This document shows positions 47,887-57,030 of a stretch of 64,000 nucleotides of DNA, piece after piece (position 1 is the first letter of the stretch; every line of letters begins with the position of its first letter). The stretch lies in assembly GCA_016192075.1 (NCBI GenBank), contig JACPUU010000002.1, positions 62,001-126,000 of the forward strand, read 5' to 3'. The translations under genes were made by a program, and so were the position numbers. The notes under the pieces were generated by a model, which did not search any database, was not told the DNA's origin, and saw only the letters and a list, made by a program, of their open reading frames with translations. This stretch comes from Bacteroidota bacterium. Its GTDB lineage: Bacteria; Bacteroidota; Bacteroidia; Flavobacteriales_D; Crocinitomicaceae.

Positions 47887-49380
47887 TTATACGACTTCGT
47901 TAAAAGCAATTTGCATTGATCCACCGGCATTGAACCTGCCATACTGAATTGCTTTTCCGCGTTCCGGTATTTCAATGATAATATCAACGTCATGCTGGAA
48001 TCCGTTTCCACCTCGGAAAATTCCTTGTTTTGTCACCTGGAAAATGTAGATAAAAGCCTTGTCAGGATATTGTGCTTTTAATTCGTCCAGGTCTGATGGT
48101 CGTAGCCCAAGTTTCGTTACGCTATCCAGGAAAATAAATTGATATGCACTCAAATCTTCCGGCAGGTAATTTGACACGTCCAGTTTTTCATGGGCGACGC
48201 TTTGCAACTTCTCCTTAATCGTATCATCAATTCCTTCTTCCTGGGCGACATACAATACACGTCCGTGATTGCGGGCAAGATAACCTGCCCACTCAACGGC
48301 AAAATAGGATTTGCCCATTTTCGGTTTGCCTGAAATCATAGCGGTAAAATCAGGTGAAGGATCGCCAATTAATTCTAACCACTTTCCGGTAAAACCGAGT
48401 TTTGGAAAATCCATTTCCACCACATCAAGACTATTCATTATGGTTTTTTCAGGTACTCGGCTAATACCATTCAGGACACCGCTTATTTCACAACCGCAAT
48501 CACTCAAAATTCCGTTCAGACCATTCAGTTCACGTTGGTCAATCCGCAAAAGACCTGTTCGCGGATTCTCGCGGATAAAGGCTTCAAGACGTTTCGTGAT
48601 TTTGAGAATTTCCGGCCAGTATTTGTCTTTCTCGTCAACCTTTTTCGGGATCGCATTTTTAATTCGTGCAGCAAGACTTTTTACTTTTTGCGTTTCAATC
48701 ACTTTTCCCTGAAGACTGATATAGCTCTTTATGAATTTGACCGAAGGATATTCGATTTCATTTCCAAGCAGAGGACGCAATTCATTCAGGAGCGATTCAT
48801 TCAGCTCCACCACAATTCCATGCCGGTCATTGCGGAATTTGGAATGAAGTTTCAATAACAGTTCCTGTATGCGCATGATCTCAGGAGCATATTTCGAGGT
48901 CTTGGTGATCTTGCGTTCCCGGATTGATTTTTGCAGGGCATTGATGAACAGCCGGATTTGATTCCGGTCTTTCTTTTTGTCGTTGAGATTAACGAACCTG
49001 CGAATGAATTTCAGTTCCAGGCTGGTCAGCTCCACAAGGTTTGACCGGTGTGATTTCGCTGGCTCCTTCTTTGCCTGTGAAGCTGTTTTTCGCTCCTTTG
49101 GTATAGCAGTCCTGGGTTTATCCTCCGACTTTTTTTCGGTTTCTTTTTTGGTTGTTGCCGCTTTCGGTTTCTCCAGGCTTTTAAAATACTCATCCAGTGT
49201 CTTGAAATAGGTATTAACGATGCGATTAATATTTTCGCTCGTGTCATACTTTTGCCAGGTTGTTCCGTCTTGGGTAGCTTTGCTGACAAAGTCAAATCCC
49301 TTTTGGAGGGCTGGTGGTAAATCGTTACGATTAATTTCACCCTTCTCTACCTTTTCAAAATAATTCCGTTGCGTAATCAT
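47887..49380 (-). CDS. RecA-fold ATPase with helical N-terminal region
   Basis: Length 497 aa. The C-terminal ~170 residues form a RecA/RepA/KaiC-type ATPase: Walker A SGKPKMGKSYFAVEW near residue 349, a Walker B-like FIFLDSVTKL near 413 and an IYIFQVTKQ strand. The first ~290 residues are Lys-rich and helical with two repeated-looking segments (LTSLELKFIRRFVNLNDKKK; YPSVKFIKSYISLQGK), perhaps a DNA-binding region. It could be a helicase loader or replication protein. It is not an A32/FtsK-type packaging ATPase. Confidence 0.75.
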   Translation of the reverse strand: MITQRNYFEKVEKGEINRNDLPPALQKGFDFVSKATQDGTTWQKYDTSENINRIVNTYFKTLDEYFKSLEKPKAATTKKETEKKSEDKPRTAIPKERKTASQAKKEPAKSHRSNLVELTSLELKFIRRFVNLNDKKKDRNQIRLFINALQKSIRERKITKTSKYAPEIMRIQELLLKLHSKFRNDRHGIVVELNESLLNELRPLLGNEIEYPSVKFIKSYISLQGKVIETQKVKSLAARIKNAIPKKVDEKDKYWPEILKITKRLEAFIRENPRTGLLRIDQRELNGLNGILSDCGCEISGVLNGISRVPEKTIMNSLDVVEMDFPKLGFTGKWLELIGDPSPDFTAMISGKPKMGKSYFAVEWAGYLARNHGRVLYVAQEEGIDDTIKEKLQSVAHEKLDVSNYLPEDLSAYQFIFLDSVTKLGLRPSDLDELKAQYPDKAFIYIFQVTKQGIFRGGNGFQHDVDIIIEIPERGKAIQYGRFNAGGSMQIAFNEVV

Positions 49381-49387
49381 AACTCTA

Positions 49388-52300
49388 CTATTTAAATGAC
49401 AGGAGCAACAGCTCCAATTCTAACTCCAATGCTTCCGCCTCCAATTCCAGAAGCTCCATATCGTCACCCTCGTCTTCACTTGCACTCTCTTGGGGTGGCA
49501 GATCAATTTTTATTTTTCGTTTTGATTGGGTTTCCACCAAGCCGACTGCATCAATCTGAGCCTGATACAGCGCAACTGTAATTCCAAGGTCGTTTTGCAG
49601 TATTTCAGTAAACCCAACCAGATTTTTTTCGTGCAGTGTTGCCACCATCCGGTCAGAAACTTTTTCAAAAATGTTTCGCTCGACGAGGGATAACAAACCC
49701 TGATGCAGGTAAATGTCACCGCCCCGTTTTTTGGAAGCTGGAACATTCACTTTGTATTCCTCATCATTTTGTTTGAAAAAAGCAATGTCGCCACTGGCCT
49801 CAACCACCGAACCTTTTGTCAGGGACTGAATAACACGGATGGCTTTTGCAATTGGAACAATCACCTTGCCGTCCGTTTCCTTTTCCAGTTCCCAATATTC
49901 CGGAAGCAGAATTCCTTTTCGCACTTGTTCATCAGCCGTTGTAAAACTGACCAGCTTGCCTTTGAAATCAGAAAATGCTTGCAGCAAGTTTCCGGTAACA
50001 ATGTGCCGGATACCCCGATCTTTGGTATTGCGCGTAATGCGCTGTTCCCATTCTTTGAGCGTAGCTTCTAATCCATTATCGGCTATGTTGAATGTTGCAC
50101 CTTTAATTGAATTCAGCTCTTTGATGTAGCTTGCGGGAATTGCTACAAATTTCTGACTACTTGCAACGGCAAATTTTAGCAGTACTGCACTTGGCGCAAA
50201 AGGATTTTTTTTCTTCCGATCAATATGAAATCCGGTAAAAATGGCCAGTTGATTTGCAATAGCTCCTTCGTAAAAATCGACCGGGTATTCAATCCGGCGG
50301 CCAATGGTAAAGAATTTGAAAAGCCCCCGCAAAAAGGTATTTTGGTTCGTGGATCGGATTTGTTCGTCATCAATGCGTTTTAATTTAGCTGTCTCCAATT
50401 CTTTGATTCGTTCCTGGATCAATGTCTGGGCATGTGCAGCCTTTCCCATTTCGTAAAGTTTCTGAACTTTCTTTTCATTGGGAACTTCTTTGATGAGGTC
50501 ATGGTAATGATCGCTTACTTCATTGATTTTTAACTGGAGTAAATTTGCTGCAATACCTTCATGTTCTTCCACCAGCGCATTCATAATTTGATCTGGTGTT
50601 TTTCCATCCAGGTTATCCTGGATCAGGTTTTTCACTTCCGTTGTTTTGAACGGTTTTTTTAAAATGTTGACTTCGCATTTTTCCAGAATACTATCCTCGC
50701 CAAAACTGCTAAAGCCCCCTTTGCCAATTTTAACAACCGATTTGGAAATCATTTTGGCTTTTAAATCCAACTGTTCCACTTCCAGATCATAATCACCCGT
50801 TTGCCGGAGGTATTCTACATAGGTATCATATCGTTCTTTGATCTCCCGGTAAAAATCTTCCTGCATCTTGGTAGAAAGAACCGCTACACGACCAGAGACT
50901 TTGTGCGCAGCACCTTCTTTTACCGGCATATCACCATCCTCAGCCATGCCCAGGGGATCGCCTAAGAGCAGATTGATTTCAGGATTTTCTTTCAGGTATT
51001 CAACCACCACATCATCGCCATACTTGTTCAGAAAATCGGGTACGTCTAAAATGTCATTACTCTGCTTTTGATTGGATGAAGTATTAGCATCGAGACTTTT
51101 GAGTTTCTTTTGCAGCATCATCATCAATCGTTGTTCGGCTGGAATGGCCGAGTTCATATAATCGTAAATCGGTTTTAAAATTTGTCCGGTGCGGTGAATG
51201 CGTCCGCGCTTTTGTACTTCGGTGTTAATATCCAGTTCCGGTTGCAGCACGATCATAACCCGTTGGCGAACTTTGTCAGCCGGTACTTTGTCAGTTACGA
51301 TAGCATGGGCAGAAGCTCCGGTGCTACCGGATTGATTAATCAGCAGCACATCAATTTCATTGTCGTTAAATTGCCGGAACGCATCGTTTGTGTTCACCCG
51401 TTTGCGTGGTTTGATTAAACCCATTCCCGTCTCCAGGTTGAGTTGCAGCCTCACTTTTCTTCCCGTTACTTCGGCAACCGAATAGCCCGCCTTTTGAATC
51501 CGTTGAACGATTACATCTATTGGAGAAATTGTAATTCCGGTGGAGACGGTGCGGATCTCGCGCATGATGCGTGCGTACTCATTTTGTGCATCGATGGAAA
51601 ACTCCGTCAGGTCAAAGAGCTTGTAGGTTTTTGACCCATCCGGTGCAATCACCGTATAACGCAGCACTCCTTCCAAACCCTTTTCCAGGACAATGGCAAA
51701 ATCAGCACGAACCGTATCACCTTCCACCACATGTTCACCCGCTTCATCTTCCATCTTCTCAATGAAACTTCCCATTGTACTGGAAAACGCAATCAGCGGT
51801 TTTTTGCCTTCTTTCAAGCGGACAATGGCACGTTCTGCCACCGCTTCCGCTTTGATCGAAAACAACATCTGGTTGATGATGTTGAACACTTTGGAAAAAT
51901 AAGGCAGGTTGTCTACACCCGCCTTGTTGGTTCCCTCACGCAGGTCAACCTCTTCTCCTTCGGCGGCGGCAATTTCATCCATTTCACTCACCCGTGTGGT
52001 CACATATTTTTCCTGGAAGGCGATAATGGCACGGATAATCCGGGTGATGTTGTCTGCGATACTCATGTGTGCCTGTGCTAATTCGGTAAGCGTGATATAG
52101 TTCACTTCCACGCCCTCATAGGTGCGTTCCCTGCGGATCATCTGACCTTCGGCTACGAGCTGGCTGGCTAATACTTCCTGAAGTGCAACACCCCCTTTGA
52201 GAATGGCCATCACCAGTTCCTCTTTGGTCATATTGGCTTCGGAGATAGCCGTTTTCATCGCATAGATCGGCATGTTGTCCGGGCGTTTGGCAAAGGTTGC

Positions 52301-54610
52301 AGAAAGGAAAACCGCACCTCGCGCTTTTTCCAGAACCGACTGCATATACACCCCGGTATTGGATGAACCGCTGGCGTTGTGGCTTTCATCCATGATGACA
52401 ATTGCCCCGTTGGCAATTTCATTGAGCCATTTTGGTTTTTCTGATTTTTTTTCTGGTGAATTAAATTGAGAATAAGTCGCCACCACATAATCAAATCGTG
52501 AAGGAACAGCCCCGGATTCAAAAACCTGCTTTTGTTCAGGTGTGGTTAGCGCTTCATAAATGACCTCTCCGTTTTCATCTTTGACCTGGGTTTTTGCATC
52601 CCGCGCATTGACAATAAAAGGAACAAGGTGTGCAGAGCCAATCGCTTTTAAATCGCGGTAAATGTCAGAAAAGAGGTTTGCCTTTTCCGTTAAAAATATC
52701 GGCGTCACGCCCTGCTGCACCGCATAACGAATGACCGCTGCTGCTACGCGCCCTTTCCCGATTCCGGTTTGGTCGCCAATGATGACTGATTGATTTAAGG
52801 CTTCAATGTTGTAGATAGCCAGACCCACTGCATCAATCTGTTCAGCCGAGAGAGCTTTGCATAATTTTAGTTTGGTTGGATAACCCAGCCGATGCCGCAC
52901 AAAATTATCCATGTCTCCACCGACTTCTTCTTTTATTTTACGCACCGCTTCGTGCATTTCAAAACTCATGGCATCGGGTACTTGCGTTTCCAGTGTAAAG
53001 CAGGATTCAGAAGCGGGTACGTATGGTGCGTCCAGGGTTTGTGCTAATAATTCCGCTTCCAGTTCCAGGGCTTCCAATTCCAGGTCAGTCAGCGAATTTG
53101 TATTTTCATGCTTAGTGGTTTCGTCCGCCATAATCCGGTTATACAGCTCGTCAAAGGACCGGACAACATGTGCTGCCTCATCCGTTCTGAGTGGAGCTGC
53201 CCCGTAAGGAATTACTTTGCGGCTGTCGATCAGAATCAATCGCGTATCGAACGATGTTCCCTGGCGGGAATATAAACTTGCGCCATCAATGGCAATAACA
53301 TCCAGCACATTATAATGACTGTACAGGTAATTAAAAAAAATCCGGTTTTTTCCTTTTTGAATTCTTCCCTGTTCATCCCATTTGGTATGCCCGCCGATAA
53401 TGATAGCAGCCATTCCGTCATCCTGCATGGTGTCCAGGGCTATCAGTGCCATCAGGTGATCCAGTTCCTTAATCGGAAATGATCCATACATGACGGGCTT
53501 ATCCAGCGTTCCAAAGGGAGGGTTTGTTAATACAACATCGAATTTTTTTTGGTATTCTGTAAATGGTTGCGAGGCATCTTGCGCAGTGACCAATTGATAA
53601 TCCTGTGCTTCCAGATTTTTGCGCCGGATGGGATCAACTTCATTGACAATCACATTTTGCGGATCGGAAAGAATCGTCAAAAGACCGTTTCCTGCGGAAG
53701 GTTCAAAGACGGATTTTGGTTCGTGTATTTCCGTGAACAATCCCATTAAAAATGCAATAGGTGCGGGTGTAGAATATTGTTGCAATAAAATACTTTTTGA
53801 CGTGCGGAAAGATAAGTTTGCCTGTTGCTGATAAACGGCGGCAATTTTAGTATACCGCTCCCGGAATGAACCTGATCCCCGAGCAATGGATCGCGTAACT
53901 TTTACAATAGCCAGTTCAGTCAGCTCTTTGATTTTTGTTTTATCCGCAATGGAAAAAGATTTTGCAAGTTTTTCTAAATCCGTTCTTGACTTTTTTTCCT
54001 TATTGGCCAGTGATAAAACCACTGCCTCCACATACTTTTTTTCTTGCACTGCACTATTGGTCTTCTGTGATTCTGCGCTACTGTGGTTTTGCCGGATAAG
54101 CTCAGTTTCTATTGGAATAATCGGATAGGGGCTGGATGTATGTCCCATCAAACCCTGAACCTCGAACGAATAGAAACCATCCCTCGTGACAATGATATGA
54201 TCGAGCAGGTGAATACCGAGAAGTTTAGCCGCCACTTTTAATTGTTTTGTCGTATTCAGATCTGCCGGGCTTGGGATTAAATTTCCGCTTGGATGATTGT
54301 GACAAATAACCATTGCTGTGGCCAACCCCTTGAGCGCTGCGGCAAGGATTATTCTGCGGTCAACCGAAGTAGCATCAATTCCTCCGGTTGAATGCCGGTA
54401 ATACCCGATAGGATAAAAATTGTTGTTCAGGTAAATGACGAACATACTTTCATTCATTTGAATTTCGCCCGATGCAAAAAAAGATCGGAGCGCAACCGCT
54501 AAATCTTCTGGTGTATTGACCTGCTTAAATCCCTTAGCGACTTCCCAATTGTAATGCAGGGTGATTTCAGGTATCTCAATTTTTCTGCTATTGTTTTCTG
54601 CGTCATTCAT
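49388..54610 (-). CDS. RadC-like / N6 methyltransferase / Strawberry-notch helicase fusion
   Basis: Length 1,740 aa. Residues about 1-155: RadC/JAMM domain with HNHPSGNLIPSPAD. About 260-480: adenine methyltransferase with motif I FEPSAGNG (near 303) and NPPF (near 362). About 600-1180: SF2-like Strawberry-notch helicase with Walker A GDQTGIGKGR (near 612), DESHN (near 737), SGSTGASAHA (near 1090) and RGRIHRTGQ (near 1133). A C-terminal part to 1740 has no match that I know; it ends in acidic Leu-rich repeats. Phage P1 DarB, an antirestriction protein injected with DNA, has the same methyltransferase-helicase logic. Confidence 0.9.
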   Translation of the reverse strand: MNDAENNSRKIEIPEITLHYNWEVAKGFKQVNTPEDLAVALRSFFASGEIQMNESMFVIYLNNNFYPIGYYRHSTGGIDATSVDRRIILAAALKGLATAMVICHNHPSGNLIPSPADLNTTKQLKVAAKLLGIHLLDHIIVTRDGFYSFEVQGLMGHTSSPYPIIPIETELIRQNHSSAESQKTNSAVQEKKYVEAVVLSLANKEKKSRTDLEKLAKSFSIADKTKIKELTELAIVKVTRSIARGSGSFRERYTKIAAVYQQQANLSFRTSKSILLQQYSTPAPIAFLMGLFTEIHEPKSVFEPSAGNGLLTILSDPQNVIVNEVDPIRRKNLEAQDYQLVTAQDASQPFTEYQKKFDVVLTNPPFGTLDKPVMYGSFPIKELDHLMALIALDTMQDDGMAAIIIGGHTKWDEQGRIQKGKNRIFFNYLYSHYNVLDVIAIDGASLYSRQGTSFDTRLILIDSRKVIPYGAAPLRTDEAAHVVRSFDELYNRIMADETTKHENTNSLTDLELEALELEAELLAQTLDAPYVPASESCFTLETQVPDAMSFEMHEAVRKIKEEVGGDMDNFVRHRLGYPTKLKLCKALSAEQIDAVGLAIYNIEALNQSVIIGDQTGIGKGRVAAAVIRYAVQQGVTPIFLTEKANLFSDIYRDLKAIGSAHLVPFIVNARDAKTQVKDENGEVIYEALTTPEQKQVFESGAVPSRFDYVVATYSQFNSPEKKSEKPKWLNEIANGAIVIMDESHNASGSSNTGVYMQSVLEKARGAVFLSATFAKRPDNMPIYAMKTAISEANMTKEELVMAILKGGVALQEVLASQLVAEGQMIRRERTYEGVEVNYITLTELAQAHMSIADNITRIIRAIIAFQEKYVTTRVSEMDEIAAAEGEEVDLREGTNKAGVDNLPYFSKVFNIINQMLFSIKAEAVAERAIVRLKEGKKPLIAFSSTMGSFIEKMEDEAGEHVVEGDTVRADFAIVLEKGLEGVLRYTVIAPDGSKTYKLFDLTEFSIDAQNEYARIMREIRTVSTGITISPIDVIVQRIQKAGYSVAEVTGRKVRLQLNLETGMGLIKPRKRVNTNDAFRQFNDNEIDVLLINQSGSTGASAHAIVTDKVPADKVRQRVMIVLQPELDINTEVQKRGRIHRTGQILKPIYDYMNSAIPAEQRLMMMLQKKLKSLDANTSSNQKQSNDILDVPDFLNKYGDDVVVEYLKENPEINLLLGDPLGMAEDGDMPVKEGAAHKVSGRVAVLSTKMQEDFYREIKERYDTYVEYLRQTGDYDLEVEQLDLKAKMISKSVVKIGKGGFSSFGEDSILEKCEVNILKKPFKTTEVKNLIQDNLDGKTPDQIMNALVEEHEGIAANLLQLKINEVSDHYHDLIKEVPNEKKVQKLYEMGKAAHAQTLIQERIKELETAKLKRIDDEQIRSTNQNTFLRGLFKFFTIGRRIEYPVDFYEGAIANQLAIFTGFHIDRKKKNPFAPSAVLLKFAVASSQKFVAIPASYIKELNSIKGATFNIADNGLEATLKEWEQRITRNTKDRGIRHIVTGNLLQAFSDFKGKLVSFTTADEQVRKGILLPEYWELEKETDGKVIVPIAKAIRVIQSLTKGSVVEASGDIAFFKQNDEEYKVNVPASKKRGGDIYLHQGLLSLVERNIFEKVSDRMVATLHEKNLVGFTEILQNDLGITVALYQAQIDAVGLVETQSKRKIKIDLPPQESASEDEGDDMELLELEAEALELELELLLLSFK

Positions 54611-54812
54611 GATACACCATATTTGCCCTCAACTCATCCACTTCCTGCCTGAGTTCACGATTTTCGTGTTCCAGCTGCTCCATCCTTTCATCCTCTCCAC
54701 TATACACCTGGCGCAGCACACCCACATAAAATCCGATGCTTCCAATAAATCCAATGACTGATAAAATGAACGTGGCTTTGTCGTATGCTATTTTTCCTTC
54801 CTTCGTCTTCAT
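54603..54812 (-). CDS. Membrane/coiled-coil peptide
   Basis: Length 69 aa: one membrane helix (FILSVIGFIGSIGFYVGVL) followed by a coiled coil (RMEQLEHENRELRQEVDELR). The stop overlaps the start region of the large fusion gene by 8 nt. A spanin-like or virion-membrane role is possible; nothing specific is recognised. Confidence 0.7.
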   Translation of the reverse strand: MKTKEGKIAYDKATFILSVIGFIGSIGFYVGVLRQVYSGEDERMEQLEHENRELRQEVDELRANMVYHE

Positions 54813-54828
54813 ATCCTTCTCTTTTTTG

Positions 54829-55527
54829 TCAGGCTCTCACGGGCTTCTTTTGATCCAATTGTTCCAGCCACAGATAACCAAGGGTGAGTATGGTCACTAC
54901 GGCAAGACCAATTGCCGCCCGGCGCATTGTCGCTTTAAACTCCATGCGCTGATCGATCAGCGTGTAGGTGAATCTGTTGCCGTACAATTTGCGGTGAGCC
55001 TCACAGAGTTTCATAAAAATTTCAAATTCAACTGCCTTTTGAAAGACCTGACAACCGGCAGAATGACTTTCAACTTCGTAGGTTGTTCCGGTCCTTTTTG
55101 CACGATGAATATTTACCCCAAACATTCCGCTATATAGTTTGCCGTTATTAAAATCCAGAATGGCATTGCGATTATAATCACGGTAAACGTTCACCTTTTG
55201 CAACCGCTGACACAGCGCTTTGTATTTGCCCAGGTGCAGATCAATTTGATAGGTGTCCACGTACTGCCCAGGTGCAAGCATCGCCGTTCCCTGCGGGTGC
55301 AGCGGGTTTCTGAGCCAGTATGTTCCCGGATCAGTTGTACATTTAAAAACAAAATACGCCCACTTTGCAATCCGTGTTTTAGAAGTATTGAAAAACACGT
55401 GCAGCTCATCATCAAACTTGTTGGGTTCTTCGTTCTTTGAACGGATTCCCCAAATATTCAATTTGAACGGTTCGCGATAGATCACGAAATTATTCTTACG
55501 GGCAATATTTCTGATTTTCCCGATCAC
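54829..55527 (-). CDS. Cell-wall-hydrolase-like protein with YkuD-type motif (copy A)
   Basis: Length 232 aa. An N-terminal domain (KNNFVIYREPFKLNIWGIRS) is shared with the next gene. The second half has GVNIHRAKRT and SHSAGCQVFQ, that is His138-x16-Cys155 in S-x-G-C, the arrangement of L,D-transpeptidase or related peptidase cores. A membrane helix (RAAIGLAVVTILTLGYLWL) is at the C-terminus. It may open or remodel peptidoglycan during entry or exit. The family assignment is inference. Confidence 0.6.
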   Translation of the reverse strand: MIGKIRNIARKNNFVIYREPFKLNIWGIRSKNEEPNKFDDELHVFFNTSKTRIAKWAYFVFKCTTDPGTYWLRNPLHPQGTAMLAPGQYVDTYQIDLHLGKYKALCQRLQKVNVYRDYNRNAILDFNNGKLYSGMFGVNIHRAKRTGTTYEVESHSAGCQVFQKAVEFEIFMKLCEAHRKLYGNRFTYTLIDQRMEFKATMRRAAIGLAVVTILTLGYLWLEQLDQKKPVRA

Positions 55528-56090
55528 GCGTTTTCCTGTTTAAAATCGATTTCTTCCAGCATGGTACAGGCACATAAATTGCCGTGACTGATCGCCTGGG
55601 TAAAAAGGAATAGTAGGGTTTCAAATCCGCAGCTTCCTTTGCGAAATTTGCCGAATGCCTGAACTGCGACACCTTTTTCTGACGGATGATTTAACTCGAT
55701 CTGGTGCGCTCTCAGGCCATAAATCAGATCGTACTTTTGTGCAATGATTTCTTCTGCGTCACAAGGGTTAGCTATGTCTTCACTGATTCGTGCGTCATAC
55801 AGAATTTTGTCCCGGGCGTGTGGCTTCCGGTCGATGAATGAACAAGCATCCAAACCTAGTTCCGTTTTAATATATTCCAATGCCTCCTGCATGGTAAATG
55901 GAAAATAAACGATGTGCTGTTCGTCATAATCGTCCTGAAAAACAACAACAACCATTTCGTGAAACGAGTTGTCTGATGTACGTCCGCAGCGAATGCCAAT
56001 AACGTTCAGCTTATAGGATTTTTCTTCGTGCAACACAAAGTTCTTGTGAGCAAAAACCCGTTTGATTTGTTTGATAGTTGGCTTAAACAT
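55524..56090 (-). CDS. Paralogue of the hydrolase-like protein (copy B, motif changed)
   Basis: The frame is open to 56261, but ATG 56090 (MFKPTIKQIKRVFAHKNFVL) gives 188 aa and avoids most overlap. Its N-terminal half aligns with copy A (KSYKLNVIGIRCG against PFKLNIWGIRSK). Where copy A has NIH and SAGC, copy B has YGLRAHQIE and RKGSCGFE, so the His-Cys pair is not conserved in the same form. No C-terminal membrane helix. It overlaps copy A by 4 nt. It could be an inactive partner. Confidence 0.6.
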   Translation of the reverse strand: MFKPTIKQIKRVFAHKNFVLHEEKSYKLNVIGIRCGRTSDNSFHEMVVVVFQDDYDEQHIVYFPFTMQEALEYIKTELGLDACSFIDRKPHARDKILYDARISEDIANPCDAEEIIAQKYDLIYGLRAHQIELNHPSEKGVAVQAFGKFRKGSCGFETLLFLFTQAISHGNLCACTMLEEIDFKQENA

Positions 56091-57009
56091 AACAGATACA
56101 TTTTGTGTTCGTGTAAAGAATTTGTCCGTCCAATGTCTGAAAGCGGGTGATACCGTTTCGTCCGTCCAGAAATTCACCCAGGACCGTATGGCGCGGAACG
56201 TTGATAGCAGTTCCTTTGGCATTCCAAACACGGGTAGGTGCAATGGATTTGATCTGGTCACACAGAATTTGTCCTACACCGCTCAATGACCATTGGCTGC
56301 CGTCGTACTTCAAACCCATGCGGTAAAATTGTTCGTTGAGTTTTTTCTTTTGAGCGTCCTGGTAGAATTTTGTCAGCAAGGCGTTTACAATTGTTTTTCG
56401 TACACCGTTAATTCTTGTTTTCTTGAATTCTTCATTGACTGTTGTATATCCTTTTACCGTGAATATTTTACTCAGGGAGGTGAGTGCTTTGTCCAGGTTG
56501 TTATCCAGGATCGCCAGGCGCAAATTGGTAGCAAGCAACACCGGATCAAATTTGGGTTTGTCGGTTGTGGTAGTCGTTGCCGGAATATTTGTTGTGGTGA
56601 TGAGTTGCGTAAAAGCATCTGCATCAATATTCGTAGGAAGACCTTTTGCTATCAACGCCGTGTCCATTTCAGAACCCCATACGCCATCTGCTCCGTATTT
56701 TGGCAGAATCGCAGCGCCGTATTTTTGAATCAGCATCTGCTGAATATTTTTCACCAGCTCTCCACGGCTGCCTTTTTTCAGCGGAAAGCCGCTGGAGCTT
56801 CCGCCGGATGATGCGCTCGATTTTGGTTCATCTTCTTCTGCTGTTGGAAAAAGCAGATCATCCGACACCATACTACTCGTTGACTTGTTCCGGTTGGCCA
56901 TATAATAGATGCCTCCGGCAAGTGCCACAATACCAAATCCGATCAGAATATATTTTCCGGTATTGCTTTTTTTCTCCAGCTGTTTCGTATTCCCTTTTTT
57001 CTTTTCCAT
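56083..57009 (-). CDS. Membrane-anchored peptidoglycan-binding protein
   Basis: Length 308 aa. A membrane helix near residues 19-38 (YILIGFGIVALAGGIYYMA), a Ser/Gly-rich linker, then a PG_binding_1 domain at about 74-118 (FPLKKGSRGELVKNIQQMLI, GADGVWGSEMDTAL). The rest (RVWNAKGTAINVPRHTVLGE) is beta-rich and unassigned. A Shine-Dalgarno AGGAGAG precedes the ATG. It fits attachment of a membrane-containing particle to the cell wall or envelope passage. Confidence 0.75.
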   Translation of the reverse strand: MEKKKGNTKQLEKKSNTGKYILIGFGIVALAGGIYYMANRNKSTSSMVSDDLLFPTAEEDEPKSSASSGGSSSGFPLKKGSRGELVKNIQQMLIQKYGAAILPKYGADGVWGSEMDTALIAKGLPTNIDADAFTQLITTTNIPATTTTTDKPKFDPVLLATNLRLAILDNNLDKALTSLSKIFTVKGYTTVNEEFKKTRINGVRKTIVNALLTKFYQDAQKKKLNEQFYRMGLKYDGSQWSLSGVGQILCDQIKSIAPTRVWNAKGTAINVPRHTVLGEFLDGRNGITRFQTLDGQILYTNTKCICYV

Positions 57010-57030
57010 CTCTCCTTTTTTTAGTGAGTA

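Noticed and set aside
47887-49380. Idea that the RecA-fold ATPase is the virus packaging ATPase
   Set aside because: Its Walker A and surrounding segments fit RecA/RepA/KaiC-type proteins and not the A32/FtsK group; it has a long N-terminal helical region instead.
53236-53421. Small frames on either strand within the large fusion gene
   Set aside because: They lie inside or antisense to the 1,740-residue frame and show no start, overlap or family evidence.
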